Notes: generated from the sequence alone by a model not told the origin. Positions 40,355-50,509 are shown, counted from the first letter of the stretch. The stretch is 64,000 bases of DNA from Tannerellaceae bacterium (GCA_031288175.1 JAITRW010000031.1:1-64000); one strand, 5' to 3'. Translations and numbers: made by a program.

Positions 40355-40429
40355 TGAACTGTGGCGGATTCGAACCGTCGACCTCTGCCCTGTCAAGGCA
40401 GCGCTCTAAACCAGCTGAGCTAACAGTTC
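40355..40429 (-). tRNA. tRNA-Val (anticodon GAC)
   Basis: Minus-strand acceptor GAACTGT pairs with ACAGTTC. The anticodon stem CTGCC/GGCAG encloses TTGACAG, giving GAC. The T-loop is TTCGAAT; the T-stem has one A-C mismatch. 75 nt, no CCA. It is followed after two bases by the yicC ATG. Confidence 0.9.
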
Positions 40430-40499
40430 AAAAAAGACGGGTAGGCCTTTATGTCCACGCCGGGGGGATGACGTATTGGACACTACAGCGCTACCCGTC
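40430..40499 (-). terminator. Rho-independent terminator after pckA
   Basis: On the minus strand GACGGGTAG (40491-40499) pairs with CTACCCGTC (40436-40444), with an inner TGTCC/GGACA pair, and is followed by six T (40430-40435). It lies between the pckA stop and tRNA-Val. Confidence 0.8.
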
Positions 40500-40514
40500 A
40501 GAATCTTTATATCT

Positions 40515-42122
40515 TTAAAGCTTCGGCCCAGCGGCTACGAGATTCTTTCCCGTGGCATTTCCCGTGAACTTGTCAAAATTCTTGATGAAGCGCGAAGACA
40601 AATCCTTAGCTTTTTCTTCCCATTGCCCCGCCTTAGCGTAGGTGTCGCGTGGGTCAAGGATATGAGGATCTACTCCCGGTAAGGCGGTGGGGACGGCGAA
40701 GTCGAAGAAGGGTATCTTTTTCGTGGGAGCGGAATCAATAGCGCCACTGAGGATGGCGTCTATAATACCGCGCGTATCTTTGATGGAAATACGTTTGCCC
40801 GTGCCATTCCAACCGGTATTCACTAAATAGGCGGTCGCCCCGGAAAGTTTCATCTTCTTCACCAATTCTTCGCCGTATTTAGTGGGATGGAGTGAGAGGA
40901 AAGCAGCGCCGAAACAGGCAGAAAACGTAGGTGTCGGCTCAGTGATACCCCGCTCGGTGCCTGCAAGCTTGGCAGTGAAACCCGACAGGAAGTAGTATTG
41001 TGTCTGCTCAGGCGTCAGGATAGAGACGGGAGGAAGTACCCCGAAAGCATCCGCTGAAAGGAAGATGACCTTTTTCGCATGCCCAGCCTTGGATACAGGC
41101 TTTACGATATTGTTGATGTGGTAAATGGGGTAAGAAACACGTGTGTTCTCGGTAACGGATTTGTCACTGAAATCAATCTTCCCGCCAGCTTCTATCGTGA
41201 CGTTTTCGAGAAGAGCGTCTTTCTTGATGGCATTGTAAATATCCGGCTCGGCTTCCTTACTGAGGTTAATGACCTTGGCATAACAACCTCCCTCAAAGTT
41301 AAAGACGCCGTCATCGTCCCATCCGTGTTCGTCGTCCCCGATGAGCAGACGTTTGGGATCTGTGGAGAGAGTGGTTTTTCCTGTGCCGGAAAGCCCGAAA
41401 AAGATAGCCGTGTTAGAACCGTCAGTAGCCGTGTTGGCGGAGCAATGCATGGAAGCAATGCCTTGCAGGGGGAGCAGGTAGTTCATGTAAGAAAACATAC
41501 CTTTCTTCATCTCCCCACCATACCAGGTATTCAGAATCACCTGAATCTTTTCCGTCAGGTTGAAGACGACGGCTGTTTCGGAGTTAAGCCCAAGTTCCTT
41601 AAAATTAGCCACTTTCGCCTTAGAGGCGTTCATGACCACAAAGTCCGGCTCTCCATATGTGGACAACTCTTCAGCCGTTGGACGGATGAACATGTTAGTG
41701 ACGAAATGTGCCTGCCACGCCACCTCCATAATGAAACGGATTTTCAAGCGGGTATTCACATTTGCCCCACAAAAAGTGTCGACCACGAAAAGACGTTTAC
41801 CGGAAAGTTGATCAACGGCAAGTTTCTTTAGTGTCTTCCATGCTTCGGGGGTTACAGGTTTGTTGTCGTTCTTGTAGGTATCCGACGTCCACCAAACGGT
41901 ATCCTTCGTCGTTTTATCCATTACAAAGAACTTGTCTTTGGGAGAACGTCCCGTGTAGACGCCTGTCATCACGTTCACAGCGCCCAATTCGGTGATTTGC
42001 CCTTTCTCAAAGCCTTCAAGCCCTGCCTTAGTCTCCTCCTTATATAGGTCGTCAAACGAGGGATTATAGACGACTTCCTTTATACCGTTAATCCCGTACT
42101 TACTTAGATCCACTTTGCTCAT
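40515..42122 (-). CDS. pckA: Phosphoenolpyruvate carboxykinase (ATP)
   Basis: 535 residues from ATG 42122 ([11 protein letters not shown]); ATG 42146 is in frame but less like the family. [28 protein letters not shown] is the kinase P-loop and metal-binding block; [11 protein letters not shown] and [18 protein letters not shown] are further signatures. It interconverts oxaloacetate and phosphoenolpyruvate; in anaerobic Bacteroidota it often works in the CO2-fixing direction toward succinate. It is a single gene with its own terminator. Confidence 0.97.
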   Translation of the reverse strand: MSKVDLSKYGINGIKEVVYNPSFDDLYKEETKAGLEGFEKGQITELGAVNVMTGVYTGRSPKDKFFVMDKTTKDTVWWTSDTYKNDNKPVTPEAWKTLKKLAVDQLSGKRLFVVDTFCGANVNTRLKIRFIMEVAWQAHFVTNMFIRPTAEELSTYGEPDFVVMNASKAKVANFKELGLNSETAVVFNLTEKIQVILNTWYGGEMKKGMFSYMNYLLPLQGIASMHCSANTATDGSNTAIFFGLSGTGKTTLSTDPKRLLIGDDEHGWDDDGVFNFEGGCYAKVINLSKEAEPDIYNAIKKDALLENVTIEAGGKIDFSDKSVTENTRVSYPIYHINNIVKPVSKAGHAKKVIFLSADAFGVLPPVSILTPEQTQYYFLSGFTAKLAGTERGITEPTPTFSACFGAAFLSLHPTKYGEELVKKMKLSGATAYLVNTGWNGTGKRISIKDTRGIIDAILSGAIDSAPTKKIPFFDFAVPTALPGVDPHILDPRDTYAKAGQWEEKAKDLSSRFIKNFDKFTGNATGKNLVAAGPKL

Positions 42123-42215
42123 TTTGCCAATCTTTTTAATAGTCATTCATCCTTAGTACTCTAACCCCGACGAAGGTGCTTCCTCCATCCCGAACCGTGC
42201 CGCCAAAGGTAGCAC

Positions 42216-44126
42216 TTATTTTATACCTGTATCCATATCCGCAAAAAAACTACGGATATTGTTTGCGATGCCTTCCACATTCATGTGAACCAAACGGTAT
42301 AATTCTTCCACAGATCCGTGCTGTATAAAGTTATCCGGTATGCCGATCCGTGATAGTCTACCCTTGTATCCATGCGCGGTTAAGTACTCTGCCACAGCAC
42401 TTCCGAGACCTCCATCAATAACACCGTCTTCTACCGTTAAGATGACGTCGAAGGTTTGAGCTACTTCGCAGAGGATGGATTCATCCAAAGGTTTGAGGTA
42501 TCGCATATCATAGTGCGCGGGTTGTATCTTTTCTTGGGACAAATTGTCTAACGCCTGCCTCACGGTGTTACCTATGGGACCAATGGAAAGGACGGCAAGT
42601 TTTTTGCCTTTACGGAGTATCTTCCCTTTGCCGATAGGAACAGGCATAGGGACGTTCTGCCAATCCGTACGGCTACCCCGTCCGCGGGGGTAACGTATTA
42701 TAAAAGGTGTCTGTGCTACCTCACAAGCGGTGTACATCAGATTACGCAACTCATGTTCGTCCATGGGAGAGGCAATGATCAGGTTCGGGATAGGACGGAA
42801 GGCCGCAAGATCGAACACACCGTGATGGGTAGGGCCGTCTTCGCCCACCAGACCGGCGCGATCAAGGCAGAGCACGACATGCAGTCGCTGTAAGGCGACG
42901 TCGTGGATAAGCATATCGAAAGCTCGCTGTACGAAGGAAGAGTAAATGACGCATACGGGTATCATCCCTCCACGGGCAAGGCCGGCCGCAAAGGTCAGCG
43001 CATGACCCTCGGCGATACCTACGTCGAAGGTGCGTTCCGGGAAAGCACGCATCATGTAACAAAGGGAGCTGCCTGTGGGCATCGCAGGGGTGATACCGGC
43101 AATACGCGGATTGTCTCCTGCCAATTCCACGAGAGTGTGTCCGAAGACATCCTGATAGAGCGGCACGTCGGAGGGCGCAGAGGTGTTGGTTCGCTGTCCG
43201 GCTTGCTTATTGAATCGTCCTGGTGCATGCCAATCTACGGCGTCGTGCTCGGCAGGGGCAAAGCCTTTGCCCTTGACAGTCTTTACGTGCAAAAGCGTGG
43301 GACCGCGGAATTCTTTGATAGCGTTCAAAACGCGAACAAGGTGACGTACGTCATGGCCATCGACAGGGCCGAAATAACGTATACCAAAACCCTCGAAAAG
43401 ATTTCGCCGCCCGAGTAACAGTGCTTTAAGACTATTGTTAAAACGGAGGATAACTCTCCGACTGTTTTCGGAGAGGAGGCCGACTCGGCGGAGGAGGCAG
43501 AAAATGTCGTAACGCAGATTGTTGTAAAAGCGGCTGATCGTGACGTTTGTAAGATAGCGGCTAAGCCCTCCGACAGAAGGTTCGATGCTCATATCGTTAT
43601 CGTTAAGTATAACGAGGAGATTGTTTGGCGTCGAAGCGGCATTGTTCAGTCCTTCGTAAGCAAGGCCGCCTGTCATGGCGCCATCGCCGATGACGGCTAT
43701 CGTTTTGCGTTCTTCGCCGGATAATTGCGAGGCCACGTCAAGACCGAGGGCAGCAGAGATAGAATTGGAAGCATGGCCTGCGATAAAAGCGTCATATTCG
43801 CTCTCAGCAGGATTAGGGAAACCGCTGATGCCCCCAAAGGAACGCAGAGAACGGAAAACATTCCGGCGGCCGGTGAGAATTTTATGAGCATAGGCTTGGT
43901 GTCCTACATCCCAAACGATACGGTCATGTGGGGTATGGAACACGTAGTGAAGCGCAACGGTAAGCTCCACCGTGCCGAGGCTGGCGGCGAGATGTCCGGG
44001 ACGTTCGGAGAGTACATCTATAATATATTGCCGGAGATCTGCACATACCTCCTCAAGTTCCGTCACTTTCAATTCTTTCAGTTCTTCAGGAGTATTTATA
44101 CTCCGCTCTGTCACCCTTTTTTCCAT
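42216..44126 (-). CDS. dxs: 1-deoxy-D-xylulose-5-phosphate synthase
   Basis: 636 residues. VWDVGHQAYAHKILTGRR and VIGDGAMTGGLAYEGLNNA (the thiamine diphosphate motif) and the central FDVGIAEGHALTFAAGLA are characteristic. The C-terminal transketolase domain has LKPLDESILCEVAQTFDVILTVEDGVIDGG. It makes DXP from pyruvate and glyceraldehyde 3-phosphate, the first step of the MEP isoprenoid pathway. Its -7 box lies only 8 bases before the ATG. Confidence 0.97.
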   Translation of the reverse strand: MEKRVTERSINTPEELKELKVTELEEVCADLRQYIIDVLSERPGHLAASLGTVELTVALHYVFHTPHDRIVWDVGHQAYAHKILTGRRNVFRSLRSFGGISGFPNPAESEYDAFIAGHASNSISAALGLDVASQLSGEERKTIAVIGDGAMTGGLAYEGLNNAASTPNNLLVILNDNDMSIEPSVGGLSRYLTNVTISRFYNNLRYDIFCLLRRVGLLSENSRRVILRFNNSLKALLLGRRNLFEGFGIRYFGPVDGHDVRHLVRVLNAIKEFRGPTLLHVKTVKGKGFAPAEHDAVDWHAPGRFNKQAGQRTNTSAPSDVPLYQDVFGHTLVELAGDNPRIAGITPAMPTGSSLCYMMRAFPERTFDVGIAEGHALTFAAGLARGGMIPVCVIYSSFVQRAFDMLIHDVALQRLHVVLCLDRAGLVGEDGPTHHGVFDLAAFRPIPNLIIASPMDEHELRNLMYTACEVAQTPFIIRYPRGRGSRTDWQNVPMPVPIGKGKILRKGKKLAVLSIGPIGNTVRQALDNLSQEKIQPAHYDMRYLKPLDESILCEVAQTFDVILTVEDGVIDGGLGSAVAEYLTAHGYKGRLSRIGIPDNFIQHGSVEELYRLVHMNVEGIANNIRSFFADMDTGIK

Positions 44127-44134
44127 TGCGGCGG

Positions 44135-44142
44135 CAAAGGTA
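44135..44142 (-). promoter_or_regulatory. Promoter -7 box for dxs
   Basis: Minus-strand TACCTTTG, 8 bases upstream of the dxs ATG, so the transcript would have a leader of only a few bases. It overlaps the spacer between the TonB receptor and dxs. Confidence 0.55.
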
Positions 44143-44153
44143 ACAGAAAGGCT

Positions 44154-46223
44154 TTATAGGAGGCGAAAGCGGAGGCCGAGGTAGATACGCCGTCCCCATA
44201 GGGGCGCCCATACCTGAGAAGCATCGAAGTCTTGTGCGAAAGGTGTTTCGAAATAAGAGATAGGGTCAGACTGAGTATAACCGAGTATGTTTTCGACGCC
44301 GCCGTAAATGTCAAGGTATTTCCCGTTCTTAGTCAACTGGGCAAAGTAAATAGGGTAGGAGGGGGTAAGTATAGTTTCGGGAGAATCATAGCCGTTTGGA
44401 GATGGGAGACGTACGGGTCCGTTCAACTGTGCGGTGAGGTCGATTACCCATTTCCTTAACGGCGTGGCATAAGATACGTTGACCAGCCCCCTGTACCTTG
44501 AAATAAGGGCTTGTTCGAGGCTATACGATTTGTTCCCATCAATGTAATCAATATGGTTGGTATTGTACCGGAAGGCGGCGAACACTTCTACCCCGCGCAA
44601 AGGACTGAGGGTAAGGTCGGCCTGGAGGGCTTCGGCGGAAGAATGATCGGTGTTATAGAAATAAACGGTGTAACGGTTTCGCTCTATATCCGCCACAAAG
44701 CGGTTCTGAAAAGCGGTACGGAAGTAATCCAGACTAAGGACGGCATTGCGTTCATCGGTAAGGGGCAGGGTGAGGGTGAGGTTAGCACCGAAATTCCATG
44801 CGCGTTCGATGTCAAGCTGGTCAATATTGGTGAGGTCAAAACGGCGAGAGGAGGCCATGAGGCCGAAGTTTTCGGAGATAGCATTGGGGGAGCGGTAGCC
44901 GCGTCCGGCGGAGGCACGGAGTGCGAGGTAAGACAAGGGGGCATATTTGAGGTTCAAGCGGGGAGTGAAGAGCCAACCGAACCGGCTGTTGTAATCGGTA
45001 CGAATACCAGCGACGAGGGTGATGCCGACAGGGTCTTCCCACGTATATTCCCCGAAGACGCCGGGGACAAGCTCGGTACGGTCTATACGGGTCAGCGGCG
45101 CTTGGTTGAAAGGGAGGTTGTCTTCGAAGGCGGTACGATAGATGTCTCCCGTAAAGCTCGCCCCTGCGGTATAACGATGCACCGCTTCGGCAGGGGAGGA
45201 TAAAAGGATGTTGGCATACCAAGTATTTTGTATCCCTTCGAAATGCTTACGCCCGAAACGCAATCCCTGTTCATGGTGGGTGAAGGAACTGATGAGGGCG
45301 AGGCTATGTAGTTGATCGCTGCCAATGGCAATACCGGTTTTGTTTTCCACCGTGAAGTTACGGTTCAAGGTAGCGGTTTCAAACAGCTCAATGCGCTGGC
45401 CGTTTTTATAGAGGTCGGTACCGTGTTTAATGTGGCAAAGAGAGTCCTGTCCGGCACGCCGGTCTTCATAAAGGAACTTGATACCGGTACGGGACTGTAT
45501 ATTCCCATCGGGATCAAGATAGATCCAACGGTTGTAGAGGTTGATGTAAGCCGTTTTTGGCATGTCGAGGAAGTTGTCATTGTTCTCGTCATGAACTTCC
45601 TGTCCATATACCCCGCTAAGGAAAAGGGCTGTCCACCAACGTGGATTGAGCTGTACGGCGGAGGTCAGGTTCCCTTCCAGATGTTTGTCGTCATCGACGT
45701 AAAGATTCAGATTCAGGGGCTCTGTGGCTTCCGGCTTGACAAATTCAAGGTTGATCTGCCCCGTCACCGATTCGTAGCCGTTGACTACCGAGGAGGCTCC
45801 CTTGGAGATATGTATCGATTCCAGCCAGCGCGAGGGGATGTGGCTCCATCCGAAGGAGGCGGCCAAACCCCGCAAGGTGGGGATATTCTCGGCCAGCATC
45901 CGGCTGTATACCCCCGATAGTCCCAATAGCTGTATCTGTTTGGCTCCCGAGACGGCATCAGTGAAACCGACTGTGACCGAGGCGCTGTTCTCGAAACTTT
46001 CGGAGAGGTTACAACAGGCCATCTTCATCAGCCCTGTACTTGTGATGATCTCTCTTTTACCTACCGAGGAAGATGACAATAAAGTACCACTTTGGTGTGC
46101 GCCAACCAAGACTTCGTCCAACCTCACTTCTACATCCGTCGTATCGGGTACGGCTGCCCTGGTGACACTGCAAACCGCCACCAATATCCATACAATCTGT
46201 TTCCGGCTAATGCGTCCCGTCAT
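44154..46223 (-). CDS. TonB-dependent outer-membrane receptor
   Basis: 689 residues from ATG 46223. A signal peptide (MTGRISRKQIVWILVAVCSV) is followed by VRLDEVLVGAHQSGTLL (TonB box region) and the plug with MACCNLSESFENSASVTVGF, IQLLGLSGVYSRMLAENIP and ISKGASSVVNGYESVTGQINLEF. The barrel ends in GRRIYLGLRFRLL. The plug resembles receptors for siderophores or metal chelates, including the conserved CCNLSESF segment, but the ligand is uncertain. A -7 box TACCTTTG lies at 46274-46281. Confidence 0.9.
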   Translation of the reverse strand: MTGRISRKQIVWILVAVCSVTRAAVPDTTDVEVRLDEVLVGAHQSGTLLSSSSVGKREIITSTGLMKMACCNLSESFENSASVTVGFTDAVSGAKQIQLLGLSGVYSRMLAENIPTLRGLAASFGWSHIPSRWLESIHISKGASSVVNGYESVTGQINLEFVKPEATEPLNLNLYVDDDKHLEGNLTSAVQLNPRWWTALFLSGVYGQEVHDENNDNFLDMPKTAYINLYNRWIYLDPDGNIQSRTGIKFLYEDRRAGQDSLCHIKHGTDLYKNGQRIELFETATLNRNFTVENKTGIAIGSDQLHSLALISSFTHHEQGLRFGRKHFEGIQNTWYANILLSSPAEAVHRYTAGASFTGDIYRTAFEDNLPFNQAPLTRIDRTELVPGVFGEYTWEDPVGITLVAGIRTDYNSRFGWLFTPRLNLKYAPLSYLALRASAGRGYRSPNAISENFGLMASSRRFDLTNIDQLDIERAWNFGANLTLTLPLTDERNAVLSLDYFRTAFQNRFVADIERNRYTVYFYNTDHSSAEALQADLTLSPLRGVEVFAAFRYNTNHIDYIDGNKSYSLEQALISRYRGLVNVSYATPLRKWVIDLTAQLNGPVRLPSPNGYDSPETILTPSYPIYFAQLTKNGKYLDIYGGVENILGYTQSDPISYFETPFAQDFDASQVWAPLWGRRIYLGLRFRLL

Positions 46224-46273
46224 TTCAATTGTTATAGTCCTCAACCTGAACAATCGGTTATTTAAATGCGTCC

Positions 46274-46281
46274 CAAAGGTA
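46274..46281 (-). promoter_or_regulatory. Promoter -7 box for the TonB receptor
   Basis: Minus-strand TACCTTTG about 50 bases upstream of the receptor ATG. No metal-responsive operator such as a Fur box was recognised around it. Confidence 0.5.
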
Positions 46282-46360
46282 AAGAGTTTTCCCCATAAGG
46301 AAAATAGCCTATTTGTGGGATGCTTTTACCATAGTCGACGTATTGTTATAAATAACTTTT

Positions 46361-46368
46361 TACTTTTG
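46361..46368 (+). promoter_or_regulatory. Promoter -7 box for arginine decarboxylase
   Basis: TACTTTTG fits TAnnTTTG, 45 bases before the ATG at 46414. A TTG at 46343-46345 lies upstream at a rather short spacing of 15 bases. Confidence 0.5.
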
Positions 46369-46413
46369 CCCCGAGAATATGTGCACATTCAATTTCAACG
46401 CACGCGTACACTA

Positions 46414-46974
46414 ATGAGTAACTTTTTCGGTAACCTTATCCCTCATACTTTCTTTGTGACCAAGGGAAGTGGGGATTCAGACCTTGAGATGCATGCCGGG
46501 TCCTATCACATGGCACTCTTTGATGCAGGTATCTCCGACTACAACATCATGTCTTACTCCTCTGTGATCCCAGCCACAGCTCACCTAACATCAATTGACG
46601 AAATTGACCTCCCTCCTTTCGGTTCCGAGTTGAAAACTATTATGGCTGTGGCTCACGGACAACAAGATGAGTTCGTCTCGGCCGGTGTGGTCTACGCATG
46701 GATGTATGAGGATGAAGATTTCAATAAAAAGGTCGGAGGGTTGGTCTGTGAAGTTAGCGGCCGTTACCGTATTGAGGAGTTGGAAGGACGCCTTATACGG
46801 GTGATCAACGATCTGCACCAGCGCACTTATGGGAAATATTTCCTCGGCGAGTTGAATTTTATTACAGAAGGTATCACTATTACCAAGCGGTACGGTACAG
46901 CCCTCGCCGCCCTCTGTTTTGTGGATTTTGTCCACCCCCAATCAACTATAGCTGTGACTTCCGCTTCCGAATAG
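46414..46974 (+). CDS. Pyruvoyl-dependent arginine decarboxylase
   Basis: 186 residues. IPHTFFVTKGSGDSDLEMHAGSYHMAL and DYNIMSYSSVIPATA match the PvlArgDC family; Ser49-Ser50 is the expected self-cleavage site, with Ser50 becoming the pyruvoyl group. GFxE-type acid and VSAGVVYAWMYEDEDF follow. It converts arginine to agmatine, for polyamines or acid resistance, without PLP. The 3' end overlaps the convergent ComEC-like gene by 29 bp. An open frame extends far upstream, but it is only the antisense of the TonB receptor gene. Confidence 0.9.
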   Translation: MSNFFGNLIPHTFFVTKGSGDSDLEMHAGSYHMALFDAGISDYNIMSYSSVIPATAHLTSIDEIDLPPFGSELKTIMAVAHGQQDEFVSAGVVYAWMYEDEDFNKKVGGLVCEVSGRYRIEELEGRLIRVINDLHQRTYGKYFLGELNFITEGITITKRYGTALAALCFVDFVHPQSTIAVTSASE

Positions 46975-48193
46975 CTATGGCAAGCAGGGCGCTCCCCATC
47001 GCGGCATAAGCAAGGATAACTTCCATAAGGCTGAATCGGCAGGGATATGCTGCCCAGGGTAACGTTCCAAAAAGATCTGTTGTGGAAACAAGATAATGAG
47101 ACAATACTTCTACTACACGCTGTAAAAACCCATCGCCAATAGGCAACAACAACCAAACCAGCGCTACCGGTATTAGGAGGGAGGCAAAAAAGATCACAGG
47201 CACGTTGGTAAAAAGGAAAGTTAATGGAAAAACCCCAAAGTAATATACACAGAGAAAGGCTGTCCCTGCCTGTGCAGCTATTGAAACGGTCACCCATCCC
47301 CAAGGCTTTGCCAGAAGGGGATTCTGTACGTGGATAATGTCCCTTAATGGCGGTTGTAAATAGAGGATAAAAAAAACAGCTATAAAACTTAACTGAAAAC
47401 CGATATCAAAAAGGTAAGCGGGATGACAGGCCAGCATACAGAAAGCCGTTGCCGCCAGGGTATTGTAACTGTCTGTCCGTCGTCTCACCAGATATTTGCC
47501 CGTCAGGTAGACCGTCAACATACAACCTGCCCGAATAGAAGCAGCAGCCATACCACTGACCGCTACGAAAATCCATATTGCACCTACTGTGAACATCCAC
47601 CGCACTGGTCGTAGCGAGAAATGGCTGGGTATTAATACACTCAGTAATAATGACACGAAACTACAGACTACCGCTACATGAAAACCGCTTACCGACAAAA
47701 TGTGGGCGACACCCGATACGGCAAAACGTTTGCGGACTTCTCTTGGCAAAGCTTTTTTATACCCTATCGTCAAAGCTGCCAGTACGGACTTTTCTCCATT
47801 TGTCAGCGACAAGCGATCAATTTTTTCTACCAGGCGTTGTTGCGACTGTTCCGCTATGGTCATGATGATACTCGGCTCTCTTTTAGAATGGTGCAGACTT
47901 CGCCATTCAGCCATCTCTGCTACTGCCATTGCCAGCAATACCGTTAACACGGCACATACTGCACCCCATTGCCACCGGTGTTCATATATTTTGCTTTCTC
48001 CGGCAGTAGAATTACCGACTAACAGCCCCCCTAAGAGGATTACCAATATTGCAAATCCACCCCATCCTAACGAAAAACAATGCTGACACACCAGCCCGCC
48101 GATCCACCACACTAACAACCGTACGAAGGGTCTCGCTCGTATCTCCTCGTCAATAGGTAGTAATTTTCTCTGCCAATGCCACCCTTCATTCAT
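46946..48193 (-). CDS. ComEC/Rec2-family membrane protein, short form
   Basis: 415 residues with many membrane segments. SLTNGEKSVLAALTIGYKKALP and FAVSGVAHILSVSGFHVAVV are the signature of the ComEC 'competence' domain, followed by GMAAASIRAGCMLTVYLTGK. The C-terminal metallo-beta-lactamase domain of full-length ComEC is absent, and the N-terminal soluble part is short. ComEC forms the inner-membrane channel for single-stranded DNA uptake; this may be a channel-only version. It follows rpe by 10 bp on the same strand. Confidence 0.85.
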   Translation of the reverse strand: MNEGWHWQRKLLPIDEEIRARPFVRLLVWWIGGLVCQHCFSLGWGGFAILVILLGGLLVGNSTAGESKIYEHRWQWGAVCAVLTVLLAMAVAEMAEWRSLHHSKREPSIIMTIAEQSQQRLVEKIDRLSLTNGEKSVLAALTIGYKKALPREVRKRFAVSGVAHILSVSGFHVAVVCSFVSLLLSVLIPSHFSLRPVRWMFTVGAIWIFVAVSGMAAASIRAGCMLTVYLTGKYLVRRRTDSYNTLAATAFCMLACHPAYLFDIGFQLSFIAVFFILYLQPPLRDIIHVQNPLLAKPWGWVTVSIAAQAGTAFLCVYYFGVFPLTFLFTNVPVIFFASLLIPVALVWLLLPIGDGFLQRVVEVLSHYLVSTTDLFGTLPWAAYPCRFSLMEVILAYAAMGSALLAIAIRKRKSQL

Positions 48194-48203
48194 TGGCTGT
48201 CGG

Positions 48204-48860
48204 CTACAATGTCTTTAAATCCCTGATTGTCCGTAAAGGGTCCGGTGAATGAAAAATACAACTACCTGCCACTATTACATTGGCGCCCGCCTGTACCAGC
48301 TGTTTCCCCGTTTCCATCGTCACTCCACCATCTACTTCGATCAAAACCCTTCCTCCTCCCTGCGACAGAATCAACTCTTTCAATTGCTCTACTTTTTTCA
48401 ACGATCCTTCGATGAAGGATTGTCCTCCAAAACCGGGATTAACCGTCATCAATAATACCATATCCACATCGGCAATGATATTTTCCAACATACTGACAGG
48501 TGTGTGCGGATTCAAAGTAACACCGGCTTTCATTCCCGCTTCATGAATGGCTGTTACGGTTCTGTGCAAATGCGTACAAGTTTCGCAGTGTACATTCATC
48601 ATGTATGCCCCTATTTCCGCTACCTCTTTGATAAACTTGTGCGGTTCCACGATCATCAAATGGATGTCCAACGGTTTATGGCAAATACCTGAAATGGCCT
48701 CTATGACAGGGAAACCGAAAGAGATGTTCGGGACAAATACTCCATCCATCACATCCAGATGCAACCAGTCGGCATCACTCCTGTTCACCATCTCTACCGC
48801 CTCTTGTAAGTGCAAAAAGTCAGCGGACAACAACGAAGGGGCTACCAAATGCTGTTTCAT
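48204..48860 (-). CDS. rpe: Ribulose-phosphate 3-epimerase
   Basis: 218 residues. VAPSLLSADFLHLQEAVEM, WLHLDVMDGVFVPNISFGFPVIEAI, DIHLMI and LLMTVNPGFGGQSF are all family motifs with the catalytic Asp and metal-binding His residues. It interconverts ribulose 5-phosphate and xylulose 5-phosphate. Its start overlaps the stop of the DUF4301 gene by 4 bp. Confidence 0.97.
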   Translation of the reverse strand: MKQHLVAPSLLSADFLHLQEAVEMVNRSDADWLHLDVMDGVFVPNISFGFPVIEAISGICHKPLDIHLMIVEPHKFIKEVAEIGAYMMNVHCETCTHLHRTVTAIHEAGMKAGVTLNPHTPVSMLENIIADVDMVLLMTVNPGFGGQSFIEGSLKKVEQLKELILSQGGGRVLIEVDGGVTMETGKQLVQAGANVIVAGSCIFHSPDPLRTIRDLKTL

Positions 48861-50380
48861 ACTGCCGATTGGTGTTCTGGTCGTAGCAAGTCATTCACCG
48901 TTTTTACAGGATTGAATGTGTCTATAGGGACTTCTACAAAAGCCGTGTTCCAATCACTCATCGCTCCGTTCCATAGTCCCGGTAATTCTAGGGCTTTCAG
49001 TGTGTGACCATCTTTGCTCTTTATGGAAATAAACCCTGTATCGGGATCTATGTAATCAAGCAAATGGAATTTCTTTCCTTCAAAGTTTTTCAAAGCGCAT
49101 ACTAAGTCCACGGGATTAAAATGTGTCCCTAATTCAAACAGACTGCGTTTTACTTCGTTGGAAGTGTCTATCTGTGAACTTTCCAATATCTGCGGTGACC
49201 ATGTACCATCGGGATTGATAGCGATAAACGGCCCTCCCCCCGGCTCACCGGTATTACGCACCATACCACATACACGCAAGGGACGATTCAGTTTATCACG
49301 AATATAGAGGATAAGTTCTGCATCTTCGAGATGTTTGATATTTGGATTGCGGGTACACAATTCGTTATGCAGGAAGTGAATCATCTCCTGTATTTGCTCG
49401 CGAGTGTATTGTCCTCTCTCAATGAGGCGGAGATAATCGAAGATACGTCTCTGCAAACTGATTAGAACTCCGGCCAACGTTTTTTTATAAATGACAGTAG
49501 AATGGCGGTTATTGTCCGGCACTACATTGTCAATATTTTTGATAAAAACGATATCTGCATCTAAAGCATTCAAGTTCTCAATGAGTGCACCATGTCCTCC
49601 GGGTCGAAATAACAGACTTCCGTCGGCGTTGCGGACAGGCTGATTCGTCTCATCCACCGCAAGTGTGTCCGTCGAAAGTTTTTGTTCACTGAAAATGATA
49701 CGATAACGAACGGAAAAACGCTTCTCATAGATTGGCAACACCTTGGTTACAAATTGCTCGAATGGAGTCCTGTGTTCAGCTGAAATTGTAAAATGGATGT
49801 TTATCTCTCCTTGACCGCTCTGCGCATATTCAATTCCTTCTGCCAAATGCTCTTCCAAAGCTGTCCGTACTTGCCCGTCCGCATAACAATGAAAGGGCAA
49901 CAACCCTTTCGGTACCTGCCCGTAGTTCAATCCTTTCGCCCCCAACAAAACAGATAGTACTGTCTTGTGTCGCCCTGAACCCATCAAGTTTTCGGTTCCC
50001 ATTCCTTCGTGTTCGCGGCATTTCGCATCCAATGCCTCATAAAAAGCAAAATTCCGGATACCGGCAAAGAACGACTGTATCGCAGAAGTAAAAATCCCTT
50101 CGTTCAAAAAAGCGAATAAGTCTTTGAACATTCTGCTTGCAGCCCCGGAAGCTGGAACGAACTTCACTATCTTTTTCCCTGAGGCTAAATAATTGTCCCA
50201 AACCTGCGTATATGTTTCCACCCTGTCTTGGGGTACCAACCGGACTCCTCGTCCTATCGTTGCCGTATCTACGATATTTAAAAAAGGGAATCCTTTTTCA
50301 AATCTTGCCAATTGTTCCTCCGCTTGTTCGGGTGTTATTCCCCGTTTCGCCAAGGTCTCGTGGTCTTTAGTTTGCCACAT
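48857..50380 (-). CDS. DUF4301 family protein
   Basis: 507 residues from ATG 50380 (MWQTKDHETLAKRGI); the frame is open 57 bp further, but a tRNA promoter lies there on the other strand. FVPASGAASRMFKDLFAFL, FRPGGHGALIENLNALDADIVFIKNIDNVV and MVRNTGEPGGGPF are conserved in this Bacteroidota family. The GGHGALI and GEPGGGPF motifs recall nucleotide-sugar-binding folds; function is unknown. It heads the DUF4301-rpe-comEC operon. Confidence 0.88.
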   Translation of the reverse strand: MWQTKDHETLAKRGITPEQAEEQLARFEKGFPFLNIVDTATIGRGVRLVPQDRVETYTQVWDNYLASGKKIVKFVPASGAASRMFKDLFAFLNEGIFTSAIQSFFAGIRNFAFYEALDAKCREHEGMGTENLMGSGRHKTVLSVLLGAKGLNYGQVPKGLLPFHCYADGQVRTALEEHLAEGIEYAQSGQGEINIHFTISAEHRTPFEQFVTKVLPIYEKRFSVRYRIIFSEQKLSTDTLAVDETNQPVRNADGSLLFRPGGHGALIENLNALDADIVFIKNIDNVVPDNNRHSTVIYKKTLAGVLISLQRRIFDYLRLIERGQYTREQIQEMIHFLHNELCTRNPNIKHLEDAELILYIRDKLNRPLRVCGMVRNTGEPGGGPFIAINPDGTWSPQILESSQIDTSNEVKRSLFELGTHFNPVDLVCALKNFEGKKFHLLDYIDPDTGFISIKSKDGHTLKALELPGLWNGAMSDWNTAFVEVPIDTFNPVKTVNDLLRPEHQSAV

Positions 50381-50422
50381 ACATATCCCCGATGATTTCA
50401 GAGCAAAGATAGGCAAAATCCC

Positions 50423-50451
50423 TTGTTTATTAAGCAAAAATCTTACTTTTG
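50423..50451 (+). promoter_or_regulatory. Promoter of tRNA-Arg
   Basis: TTG (50423-50425), 18 bases, then TACTTTTG (50444-50451): a good Bacteroidota promoter 58 bases upstream of the tRNA. Confidence 0.65.
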
Positions 50452-50509
50452 TCTTTCCCTTGGGAGAGACATAGAAAGATGCTTCAGGGGTGCAAGATCA
50501 GGTAAGAAG

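Noticed and set aside
45781-46413. Long N-terminal extension of the arginine decarboxylase
   Set aside because: This part of the open frame is antisense to the TonB receptor gene and its promoter region and shows no family similarity.
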